The position numbers were made by a program, and so were the translations under genes. From positions 20,552 to 84,551 of the forward strand of contig NZ_NRSJ01000016.1 of NCBI RefSeq assembly GCF_016584085.1: a DNA stretch of 64,000 nt, written 5' to 3'. Below the pieces are notes generated by a model, which saw only the letters and a list, made by a program, of their open reading frames with translations, searched no databases and was not told the DNA's origin. Shown here piece by piece: positions 34,244 to 42,259 of this stretch (position 1 is its first letter; each line of letters starts with the position of its first letter). This DNA comes from Halochromatium glycolicum (GTDB lineage Bacteria; Pseudomonadota; Gammaproteobacteria; Chromatiales; Chromatiaceae).

Positions 34244-36369
34244 CCGCATTCGACCAGCTGCATCCGGCGCTGCAGCATCACATCGTCAACAGTCTCGGCT
34301 GGCGCTCGCTGCGGCCGCTGCAGGAGGCGGCCATCGCGCCGATCCTGGCCGGCGAGCATGCACTGCTGCTGGCGCCGACCGCGGGCGGCAAGACCGAGGC
34401 GGCTGTGCTGCCGGTGCTCTCGAGGGCGCTGAGCGAGCACTGGCAGGGACTCGGCGTCCTCTATCTCTGTCCGATCAAGGCGCTGCTGAACAACCTGGAG
34501 CCGCGTCTCGCCCATTATGCCGGCCTGCTCGGGCGCCGCGCGGCGCTGTGGCACGGCGATATCGGGGCAGCGGCCAAGGGCCGGCTCCTGAGCGAGCCGC
34601 CCGATCTGCTGCTGACGACGCCGGAGTCGCTGGAGGGGATGCTGGTCTCGCGGCGCGTCGATCAGCGGCGGCTGTTCGGCGGGCTGCAGACCGTCATCAT
34701 CGATGAGCTGCATGCCTTCGCCGGCGATGACCGCGGCTGGCATCTGCTGTATCTACTCGAGCGGCTGAGCCGCCTCGCGGGCCGCGAGCTGCAGCGCCTG
34801 GGTCTGTCGGCGACCATCGGCAATCCGCAGGCACTGTGCGATTGGCTCGCCGGCGGCTGCGAGCGGCCGTGGCGGGTGCTCGACCCGCCGGCTGAGGCCG
34901 GCCAGGTCACGGCGGGCGCTGCCGCCGCCAACAGCGACGTGGAACTGGACTGGGTCGGCAGCCTGGAGAACGCCGCGCGGGTGATCGCGCGGCTGCACCG
35001 CGGCGAGAAGCGCCTGGTCTTCTGCGACAGCCGGGCACGGGTCGAGCAGCTGGCACTGGCGCTGCGGGCGCTCGGGGTGCGGACCTTCGTCTCCCATAGC
35101 TGCCTGAGCCTGGAGGAGCGCCAGGCCGCTGAGGCGGCCTTCGCCGCGGGCAGCGATTTTGTCATCGTCGCGACCAGCACGCTCGAGCTCGGCGTCGATG
35201 TCGGCGATCTCGATCGGGTGATCCAGATCGACGCGCCGACAACCGTGGCGTCCTTCTTGCAGCGCATCGGCCGTACCGGGCGGCGCGCCGGTAGCCGGCG
35301 CAACTGCCTATTCCTGGTGACGCGCGAGGACGCCTTCCTGCAGGCCGCCGCCCTGCTGCAGCTCTGGCGCGAGGGCTATGTGGAGCCGGTGACGCCGCCG
35401 CCGCTGCCGCTGCACATCTTCGCGCAGCAGATCATGGCCCTGGCGCTCCAGGAGGGCGGCATCAGCGCCGCCGATTGGCCGCACTGGCTCGGGCGCCTGC
35501 CGGGGCTGGCGGATCTGGAGCCCGCTCAGCTCGATGCAGTGCTTGCGTACATGCTCGACACCGGCATCCTGCATTCGGACCAGGGTCTGCTCGGCCTCGG
35601 CGGCGAGGGCGAACGCCGCTTCGGTCGCAAGCATTTCCTGGAGCTCTTGTCCGTGTTCGTGAGCCCGCCGCTGGTGCGGGTCTTTCACGGCCGTCAGGAG
35701 ATCGGCGCGGTGCATCAATCCACCTTCATCGTGCAGCAAGAAGGCCCGACGGTGTTGAGCCTCGGCGGGCGCGCGTGGCGGACGACGCATGTCGACTGGC
35801 CGCGCCGCAAGGCGTATGTGGAGCCCAGCGACGGGCGCGGCCGCTCGCGCTGGCTCGGTGCCGGGCAGCCGCTGCCCTTCGCGCTCTGTCAGGCGATGAC
35901 CCGCGTCCTGGCCCGTGAAGGCCATCCGGTGCGCTTCTCGCGGCGGGCGTCGGACAGGATGGAGACCTTGCGCGAGGGCTACGACTGGGTGGCGCCGGGG
36001 CGCTCCGTCCTGGTCCTCGATGAGGACGGCGCGGTGCGCTGGTGGACCTTCGCCGGCAAGCTCGTCAACGCCGCGCTGGCCCATGCGCTGCGCGATCAGG
36101 CGGCGACGGTGCGGACCGACAATCTCTCGATCGGCTTCGACGGTGGCGTCGATCTCGATGCGTTGCGGGCCGTGATCCTGCGCGTCTTGAGTGCGCCGTT
36201 CGCCGGGATCGAGGTGCCGCTGGACGAGGATTTCATCGCCGAGCTGAAATTCGCCCGCTGCCTGCCGGCTGAAGCACGCGCGCGGGTGCTGGCCACGAGA
36301 TACGACCTTCGCGATGATCTCCAAGCGCTGTCAGCCTATCCGCTCGCGCTGGTCCGGCTGCGCGGTTGA
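34240..36369 (+). CDS. brxHI: BREX DEAD/DEAH helicase BrxHI
   Basis: A 709-residue superfamily 2 helicase. Walker A is LLLAPTAGGKTEA (about residues 38-50), motif II is DELH in VIIDELHAFAGD, motif III is LSATIG, and motif VI is QRIGRTGRR. The C-terminal half is the Lhr-like extension. BrxHI is the last gene of type 2 BREX. The start is TTG, coupled to the Doc toxin stop; no better ATG lies nearby in frame. A later start would remove part of the domain. Confidence 0.9.
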   Translation: MTAFDQLHPALQHHIVNSLGWRSLRPLQEAAIAPILAGEHALLLAPTAGGKTEAAVLPVLSRALSEHWQGLGVLYLCPIKALLNNLEPRLAHYAGLLGRRAALWHGDIGAAAKGRLLSEPPDLLLTTPESLEGMLVSRRVDQRRLFGGLQTVIIDELHAFAGDDRGWHLLYLLERLSRLAGRELQRLGLSATIGNPQALCDWLAGGCERPWRVLDPPAEAGQVTAGAAAANSDVELDWVGSLENAARVIARLHRGEKRLVFCDSRARVEQLALALRALGVRTFVSHSCLSLEERQAAEAAFAAGSDFVIVATSTLELGVDVGDLDRVIQIDAPTTVASFLQRIGRTGRRAGSRRNCLFLVTREDAFLQAAALLQLWREGYVEPVTPPPLPLHIFAQQIMALALQEGGISAADWPHWLGRLPGLADLEPAQLDAVLAYMLDTGILHSDQGLLGLGGEGERRFGRKHFLELLSVFVSPPLVRVFHGRQEIGAVHQSTFIVQQEGPTVLSLGGRAWRTTHVDWPRRKAYVEPSDGRGRSRWLGAGQPLPFALCQAMTRVLAREGHPVRFSRRASDRMETLREGYDWVAPGRSVLVLDEDGAVRWWTFAGKLVNAALAHALRDQAATVRTDNLSIGFDGGVDLDALRAVILRVLSAPFAGIEVPLDEDFIAELKFARCLPAEARARVLATRYDLRDDLQALSAYPLALVRLRG

Positions 36370-36662
36370 GCCTATACATCGAGGTTGTCGCCTTGTGCCC
36401 TAGCCGAGCGACCGCCCACAATGCGGCGCCCTTGATCGATATCCTGTCCCTTTGCCTTGGCCTTCGCCTTGGCCTTTGCTGGTTCAGCCCTAGGCCGCAT
36501 CGGCCGCGGTGCCCGATCGGGTCGCCACCAGCAGTAACGAAGCGCCCGAATCGCTTGGTCTCGTGTTCGGTCGGAACAACCATCGAAGTGAATCGGCCCG
36601 TCGTCAGGCAATCGCTTAGCCATGTCAGAGGGCCGTGAAGCCAGACTTATGAGGGCTGCATC
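36370..36662. other. intergenic region after brxHI
   Basis: No gene is supported here. A short run of CCTTGGCCTTCGCC-type direct repeats lies near 36450-36480. GGCAATCGCTTA near 36607 is close to the end motif of the 159-bp dispersed repeat, possibly a decayed copy. The sufS promoter should be in the last 100 bases. Confidence 0.4.
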
Positions 36663-38489
36663 ATGACGTTCCAGGGCTCGATTGCGATCCATCCGCCGGC
36701 CGCGTCGCCGAGCGCCCAGGCACTTCCTGGGGTGCGGGAGCAGTTCCCGATCCTTCGCCAGCACAGCGGGGAGCAGGACCTCGTCTTTCTGGACAGCGCC
36801 GCCAGCACCCAACAGCCGACGGCTGTGATCGATGCGGTCGCCGACTATCACCGCCACCGGCATGCGAACATCCATCGCGCGGTCTATCGGCTCTCGCAGG
36901 CCGCAACCCGTGATTACGAGCAGGCGCGCGCGATCGTGGCAGCCTTCATCAATGCGGCCGAGCCGGAATCCTGTCTGTTCACCCGCGGCACGACCGAGGC
37001 GATCAATCTGGTCGCTGCGAGCTGGGGGCGGGCCAACCTGCGCCCGGGTGATGAGATCATCCTGACGCGACTCGAGCATCACTCGAACATCGTCCCCTGG
37101 CAGCTCGTCGCCGAGGCGACCGGGGCGCGCATCCGGGTGGTGCCGATCAACGCGCTCGGTGAGCTCGATCTGGACGCCTATCGCGCACTGCTGTCGCCGC
37201 GCACCCGGCTGGTCGCGGTCAACCATGTCTCGAATGCGCTCGGCACCATCAACCCGATCGAGACGCTCATCGCCGAGGCGCATGCCGCCGGCGCGCTGGT
37301 GCTGATCGATGGCGCGCAGTGGATCGCCCACGGCCGCACCGATGTCCAGGCGCTCGATGCGGACTTCTACGCGTTCTCGGGCCACAAGCTCTATGGGCCA
37401 ACCGGGATCGGGGTGCTCTACGGCAAGCGCCATCTACTCGAGGCGATGCCGCCGTACCAGGGCGGCGGCGACATGATCGAGCGCGTGAGCTTCGCCGGCA
37501 CCACCTATGCGGGGCTGCCGAACCGCTTCGAGGCCGGCACCCCGAACATCTCCGGCGCGGTGGGGCTCGGCGCGGCGATCGACTGGCTCGCTGCGCTCGA
37601 TCTCGACCGGGTCGGGGCCTATGAGCAGGCGTTGCTGGCCTATGCGACCGAGCGGGTCGAGGCGATTTCCGGCGTCGAGATCAAGGGTCGGGCCGCGCGC
37701 AAGAGCGGGGTGATCTCGTTCGTGGTCACCGACCCGCCAGTGGCGGCGCTCGATGTCGGGACCCAACTCGATCTGCGCGGGGTCTGCATCCGCACCGGTC
37801 ATCATTGCTGCCAGCCGTTGATGGAGGATCTCGGTGTGGCGGGCACGGCGCGGATGTCGTTGGCCCTCTATAACACCCGCGAAGACATCGATCGCTTCGC
37901 CGACAGCCTGGCCGAGATCGTCGACCAAGCCCGTTCCGATGCGGCAGCGAAGGCCGAGCGCGCTCGGGACCGGCAGCAAGCGGCGGCGAGCGCCGGAGAG
38001 CAGGGGGCGATCGAGGTCGCCTATCCGGCGGCGACGGCGCCGTCACCGGAGGCCGCTGCCGAGGCGATTGCTGATGATTTCGCGCTGCTGCCGGATTGGC
38101 CCACCCGGCATAACTATCTGATCGAGCTCGGCGAGCGGCTGCCGCCGATGCCGGACGCGCTCAAGACCGAGGCGAACCGGGTGCAGGGCTGTCAGAGCAC
38201 CGTCTACCTGTCGGCGCGGCGCAAGCCGGGCGCCGATACCGAGATCGAGTTCCTCGCCGACAGCGATGCGGCGATCGTCCGCGGTCTGATCGCGTTGCTC
38301 GAGCAGCTGTGCTCGGGTCAGTCGGCCGAAGCGATCCTGGCCTTCGATATCGAGGGGTTCTTCGCGCGGCTCGGCCTGGATCAGCATCTGAGCCTCTCGC
38401 GCCGCAACGGGCTCGACGCGATGGTGCAGCGCCTGCGGGCGTTGGCGGCGCAGCGGCAGGCCCCGGCGATCGGTCAGTCCAATTGCTAA
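36663..38489 (+). CDS. sufS: cysteine desulfurase SufS fused to sulfur acceptor SufE
   Basis: A 608-residue fusion. Residues 1-420 are a group II cysteine desulfurase: the PLP lysine is Lys242 in FSGHKLYGPTG, and the catalytic loop is RTGHHCCQPLM with Cys382 and Cys383. Residues 455-600 are SufE, with the acceptor cysteine Cys510 in VQGCQSTVYL. SufS takes sulfur from cysteine and passes it to SufE for iron-sulfur cluster assembly; fusion ensures direct transfer. No other suf gene is nearby. The double cysteine in the active loop is unusual, as most family members have one. Confidence 0.93.
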   Translation: MTFQGSIAIHPPAASPSAQALPGVREQFPILRQHSGEQDLVFLDSAASTQQPTAVIDAVADYHRHRHANIHRAVYRLSQAATRDYEQARAIVAAFINAAEPESCLFTRGTTEAINLVAASWGRANLRPGDEIILTRLEHHSNIVPWQLVAEATGARIRVVPINALGELDLDAYRALLSPRTRLVAVNHVSNALGTINPIETLIAEAHAAGALVLIDGAQWIAHGRTDVQALDADFYAFSGHKLYGPTGIGVLYGKRHLLEAMPPYQGGGDMIERVSFAGTTYAGLPNRFEAGTPNISGAVGLGAAIDWLAALDLDRVGAYEQALLAYATERVEAISGVEIKGRAARKSGVISFVVTDPPVAALDVGTQLDLRGVCIRTGHHCCQPLMEDLGVAGTARMSLALYNTREDIDRFADSLAEIVDQARSDAAAKAERARDRQQAAASAGEQGAIEVAYPAATAPSPEAAAEAIADDFALLPDWPTRHNYLIELGERLPPMPDALKTEANRVQGCQSTVYLSARRKPGADTEIEFLADSDAAIVRGLIALLEQLCSGQSAEAILAFDIEGFFARLGLDQHLSLSRRNGLDAMVQRLRALAAQRQAPAIGQSNC

Positions 38490-38670
38490 GAGACCCTATC
38501 AAAACGGCCGCTCAAGTTGCGCAAGCGACTGATCTAACTGGACGCATGAGCCAGGCTGTTCGGCATTCTAAGGCGCGTCCGGCTTCGGACCGCTCATTCG
38601 GTCACGCAACGGTCTTGAGAGACCCGAGCGAGATGTCCGATCAGCCTGAACAAGCTTCCTGATTTCTGCT

Positions 38671-40272
38671 ATGTCTCCGACGAATCAGGTCCGAGCGAGC
38701 CGTTGGCTGGATGCGGTCGAGCGGCTCGGTAACCGACTGCCCGATCCGGCGACCCTGTTCGCGCTCGGCACCCTGCTGCTGATGCTGCTCTCGGCGCTCG
38801 TCGCCGCACTCGGCTGGCAGGTCGAGCGGGTCTCGGCCGAGGGCGTTCAGCGGGTCGGTGCGGTCAGCCTGCTCAGCAGCGATGGCCTCTGGTGGCTGAT
38901 CTCGCATCTGGTCGAGAACTTCGTCACCTTCCCGCCGCTCGGGCTGGTGCTGGTCGGGCTGCTCGGGATCGGCGTGGCCGAGCGCTCGGGCCTGCTGCCG
39001 GTGCTGCTGCGCCGGCTGCTCGATGCCGCTCCGGCATCACTGTTGACGCCGGCGACAGTGCTGGTCGGTATCCTGTCGTCACTGGCGCTCGATGCTGGTT
39101 ATGTCGTCCTGCCGCCGCTGGCCGCCGGCCTGTTCCTGGCCGCCGGGCGCTCGCCGTTGGCCGGGATCGCGGCGGTGACCGCCGGTGTCACCTGCGGCTT
39201 CTCGGCCAACCTCTTCCTGACCGGGCTCGATCCGCTGCTGGCCGGGCTCTCGAGCGCCGGCGCCCAGTTGCTCGACGCCGATTACCAGGTCGCGATCACC
39301 GCGAACTGGTGGTTCATGATCGCCTCGACGGTGGTGCTGACCGCCGTTGGGACCCTGGTCACCCACCGGCTCGTCGAGCCGCGCCTGTCGCAAGCAGGCG
39401 CCGCCGGAACCCAAGACGAGACAGCAGCCGCATCAGCGGGCTCGAAAGGTGTCGATCCGGCAGGCCCGGCAGATCGCGATCGGGCAGGCCCGGCAGAGGG
39501 CGAGTCCGCCCGGGCGGCCGAGGAGCGGGGCCTGCGCTGGGCGGCGTGGGCCTTGCTGCTGCTGATCGCCGCGCTGCTGGCTGCGGTGCTGATCCCGGGC
39601 GCGCCGCTGGCCGGCGACGGCGAGCATTTCCCGCGCTGGATGGAGGCGATGGTGCCGCTATTGCTGCTTGTGTTCCTCAGTACCGGGCTCGTCTACGGGG
39701 TCGGTGCTGGCACCATCCGCTCCGATCGCGACGCGATCGCGATGATGAGCGAGACGATGCGCGCGATGGGGCCCTACATCGTGCTGGCATTCTTCGCGGC
39801 GCAGTTCATCGCTTGCTTCGCCCAGTCGCGGCTCGGCGAGATGCTCGCGATCACCGGCGGGAGCTGGCTCGCGTCCCTCGGCCTGCCGCTCGCGCCGCTG
39901 GTGCTGAGCTTCGTGGTGCTGGTGATGCTCGGCAATCTGGTCATGGGCTCGGCCTCGGCGAAGTACGCCTTCTTCGCGCCGGTGTTCGTGCCGATGCTGA
40001 TGCAGGCTGGCGTGAGCCCGGAGCTGACGCAGGCCGCCTATCGCGTCGGCGACTCCGTCACCAACGGCATCACCCCGTTCAATCCGTACCTGGTCATCAT
40101 CCTCGCGTTCGTCCGCCGCTACGTGCCGCAGGCCGGCCTCGGAACCCTGCTCGCGCTGATGCTTCCGTACACGCTGGTGTTCGCCCCGGTCTGGACGCTG
40201 ATGCTCGGGGGATGGGTCCTCGCCGGCTGGCCGCTCGGGCCGGGCGGGGCGCTTTCCTATCACCCGGGCTGA
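38671..40272 (+). CDS. AbgT family transporter
   Basis: A 533-residue membrane protein with many hydrophobic helices. The family segments PLGLVLVGLLGIGVAERSGL, SSLALDAGYVVLPPLAAGLF, GVTCGFSANLFLTGLDPLL and VGDSVTNGITPFNPYLVII are those of the p-aminobenzoyl-glutamate transporter family. Characterised members take up aminobenzoyl-glutamate or export sulfonamide drugs; the substrate here is not known. A short charged linker near residues 240-280 contains a small in-frame repeat (39450-39500). Some 180 bases without a gene separate it from sufS. Confidence 0.88.
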   Translation: MSPTNQVRASRWLDAVERLGNRLPDPATLFALGTLLLMLLSALVAALGWQVERVSAEGVQRVGAVSLLSSDGLWWLISHLVENFVTFPPLGLVLVGLLGIGVAERSGLLPVLLRRLLDAAPASLLTPATVLVGILSSLALDAGYVVLPPLAAGLFLAAGRSPLAGIAAVTAGVTCGFSANLFLTGLDPLLAGLSSAGAQLLDADYQVAITANWWFMIASTVVLTAVGTLVTHRLVEPRLSQAGAAGTQDETAAASAGSKGVDPAGPADRDRAGPAEGESARAAEERGLRWAAWALLLLIAALLAAVLIPGAPLAGDGEHFPRWMEAMVPLLLLVFLSTGLVYGVGAGTIRSDRDAIAMMSETMRAMGPYIVLAFFAAQFIACFAQSRLGEMLAITGGSWLASLGLPLAPLVLSFVVLVMLGNLVMGSASAKYAFFAPVFVPMLMQAGVSPELTQAAYRVGDSVTNGITPFNPYLVIILAFVRRYVPQAGLGTLLALMLPYTLVFAPVWTLMLGGWVLAGWPLGPGGALSYHPG

Positions 40273-40295
40273 CCGCGCTCAGGCTGTCGAAGAAC

Positions 40296-40339
40296 GGCCA
40301 TCCTGGCCGGCAACCGGACCGGGATCGGCCAGCCTGACC
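40296..40339 (+). promoter_or_regulatory. candidate upstream activator sites for the yfdX sigma-54 promoter
   Basis: GGCCA-TCC-TGGCC (40296-40308) is a perfect palindrome, and a near copy GGCCA-GCC-TGACC lies at 40327-40339, 31 bases on, about three helix turns. The same GGCCA-N3-TGGCC occurs upstream of the hsp20 sigma-54 promoter at 45790. Both lie 80-175 bp upstream of a sigma-54 promoter, the usual enhancer distance. Binding by the activator at 45824-46834 is inferred. Confidence 0.5.
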
Positions 40340-40418
40340 GGCTCGGTCGGGATGTGCACGGCGGTTTCCTCAGTTCAGACCGCCCAAACATGCCTCTATC
40401 CTTGCCGTTGAAGAATTC

Positions 40419-40434
40419 TGGCATCGTATTTGCT
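40419..40434 (+). promoter_or_regulatory. sigma-54 promoter for yfdX-hsp20
   Basis: TGGCATCGTATTTGCT matches the sigma-54 consensus TGGCAC-N5-TTGCW, with GG and GC separated by exactly 10 bases. Transcription would start near 40445, giving a leader of about 280 bases before yfdX that contains a dispersed repeat. Confidence 0.72.
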
Positions 40435-40534
40435 TTTATCGCGTTTGAGATGCCGCTACCCGCTTTTCGGGTTTTCGGCTCGGAATCGCAGTCTCCCCAT
40501 GCCGGGGCGGCAGCGAATCGAAAGCAACGAGCTA

Positions 40535-40693
40535 AGGCGATTTCTGTCAAGGCTCATACCGCCTTGCTGGTCTTTTCGCTCGCCTTCTTCGTCGTGCCGC
40601 CGGTCACATAGCCCGGCTATGCTCCCGGCGACGCTCCTCGAAGGCAAACGAAAATCCTGCGCAATTCGGTACGAGCTTTTCCGGCAATCGCCT
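40535..40693. repeat. dispersed 159-bp MITE-like element, full copy
   Basis: It begins AGGCGATT and ends AATCGCCT, exact inverted ends of 8 bp. It is almost identical to 44453-44611 and, for its first 125 bases, to 12745-12869. It has the internal palindrome CATAGC-CCG-GCTATG and no coding capacity of its own. It sits between the sigma-54 promoter and the yfdX start, so it is transcribed as part of the leader. Confidence 0.9.
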
Positions 40694-40726
40694 AACCAAA
40701 TCACAGCAATACGTGGAGAAACAGCA

Positions 40727-41710
40727 ATGCGAGTACGCAATCTGCGTTTGAACTTGTTGCGTTGGCTTGGCGTGCTGCTCGTGAGCGGCGGATTGGCCGT
40801 CGCTGGGCCTGCGACACCCCCGGCGCTTGCCACCGAGGGTGTCGCTAATAGCGGTGCGCAGGTCGAGGCCAGCACCAGCCAACAGACAGAAACGGCCTCG
40901 GAGGTGTCGGGACCTTCCGGTCAGGACGTGAATGAGGTCGACGCGAAGGCCGGCGATGCGACCGCACAACAGCGCGACCGGGTCATTGCCGATGCGGTAC
41001 AGGCGATCGCCGAGACCCGCCGAGCGGTCACGGCTCTGGAGGAAGATGATGTCGATGCAGCGCTGAAGGCGCTGGAGGCAGCGACGGGCAAGCTCGAGTT
41101 GATCATGGCGAGACGCCCCGAGCTGGCGCTGGCGCCGATCGATGTGCGGGTCGTCCAGAGCGACCTCTACGCCACGCCGGAGGATGTCACCGACGCCGTG
41201 AAACAGGCCCGCGACCTTCTTGGCGACGGCGAGTTGCAAGAAGCCCGTCTTCTCGTCGCGAATCTCGCCAGCGAGGTCGTGGTCGAGACCGTGAACCTGC
41301 CGTTGGCGACCTATCCGGACGCCATCAAGGCCGCTGTGCCGTTGATCGATCGGGGTGACCTTGAGGCAGGGCAGCGACTGCTCGAGAACGCGCTCAGCAC
41401 GCTTATCGTCCGGACCGAAGCCGTGATCCCGGTGCCGATCGTGCGCGCGCAGGAACTGCTTGCAGAGGCCGACGAGTTGGCCAAGACGGAGGACCGTAGC
41501 GACGAGCAGAACGCTCGCCTCGCGCAGCTGCTCGAGGCCGTGCGCACCGAGATCGAGCTCGCCGAGCGGCTGGACTACGGTGACGACGAACAGTTCGAGA
41601 AGCTGTATGCCCAGCTGCGGACCGTCGAGAAGAAGACCGAAGGCGGTCAATCCGGTAAGGGCTTCTTCGATTCACTCGATAAACAGCTCAGTGCACTGTT
41701 GCCGTTTTGA
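40727..41710 (+). CDS. yfdX: YfdX family periplasmic protein
   Basis: A 327-residue protein. A signal peptide (LLRWLGVLLVSGGLAVA, cleavage after PALA) directs export. After a Ser/Thr/Gln-rich linker comes the YfdX domain, with AIAETRRAVTALEEDDVDAA and ATGKLELIMARRPELALAPI, then two repeats of helical hairpins. YfdX proteins occur in heat-resistance loci and are proposed to have chaperone-like roles in the periplasm. The start is the ATG at 40727 with GGAG at 40715; the frame is open upstream through the repeat, but that part has no homology. The hsp20 gene follows 11 bases after the stop. Confidence 0.88.
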   Translation: MRVRNLRLNLLRWLGVLLVSGGLAVAGPATPPALATEGVANSGAQVEASTSQQTETASEVSGPSGQDVNEVDAKAGDATAQQRDRVIADAVQAIAETRRAVTALEEDDVDAALKALEAATGKLELIMARRPELALAPIDVRVVQSDLYATPEDVTDAVKQARDLLGDGELQEARLLVANLASEVVVETVNLPLATYPDAIKAAVPLIDRGDLEAGQRLLENALSTLIVRTEAVIPVPIVRAQELLAEADELAKTEDRSDEQNARLAQLLEAVRTEIELAERLDYGDDEQFEKLYAQLRTVEKKTEGGQSGKGFFDSLDKQLSALLPF

Positions 41711-41721
41711 GGAGGTACATC

Positions 41722-42240
41722 ATGTCGACGAATCTCCAGCAATTCCGTGAAAACATGACCGATGCATGGGACCGGCTCGTCCAAGGATGGAGCCAAGGCT
41801 GGAACGAGCTATCTCGCCGTGCCTCTGGGGCGATGACCCGATTCGGGCCGAAGCGTCGCGGCGATGGCGACGAGCCCAGCCGGCATGCGCAGCAGCATGC
41901 CTTGCGCAGCAGCGGTTGGGGCGTGCTCGCGGCCGAGGTCTTCGACGACGAGGATCGGGTCCGGGTGCGCTTGGAGGCGCCGGGCATGCACAAGGATGAC
42001 CTCAATCTGACCGTGCTCGACAATTGCCTCCTCGTCCGCGGCGAGAAGCATTTCGAGGATGACCGCAGCGACGGACGCTACCGCATCACCGAGCGTGCCT
42101 ACGGCGTGTTCGAGCGCTCCATCCCGCTACCGGCGGCGGTCGACAGCGACCGTGCCGAAGCGCGCTACGAGCATGGCGTCCTCCGCGTCGAGCTGCCGAA
42201 GACCGCGCCGCAGGGACGCCGGCGCGTCACGGTCGGCTGA
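41722..42240 (+). CDS. small heat-shock protein Hsp20, first copy
   Basis: A 172-residue protein with an alpha-crystallin domain over about residues 70-165: VRVRLEAPGMHKDDLNLTVL, CLLVRGEK, FERSIPLPAAVD, and YEHGVLRVELPK, whose GVLRV is the conserved motif. The N-terminal arm (residues 1-65) is Trp- and Arg-rich. The C-terminal IxI-type anchor seen in many Hsp20 is not obvious. The start is the ATG at 41722 with GAGGAG at 41709-41714. It is cotranscribed with yfdX. The stop is 20 bases from the end of the convergent antiporter gene. Confidence 0.9.
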   Translation: MSTNLQQFRENMTDAWDRLVQGWSQGWNELSRRASGAMTRFGPKRRGDGDEPSRHAQQHALRSSGWGVLAAEVFDDEDRVRVRLEAPGMHKDDLNLTVLDNCLLVRGEKHFEDDRSDGRYRITERAYGVFERSIPLPAAVDSDRAEARYEHGVLRVELPKTAPQGRRRVTVG

Positions 42241-42259
42241 TGGTCGGCCGGTGGTGGGC

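Noticed and set aside
40430..40726. Longer N-terminus for YfdX through the repeat
   Set aside because: The open frame crosses the dispersed element; the signal peptide and ribosome site at 40727 give a clear start.
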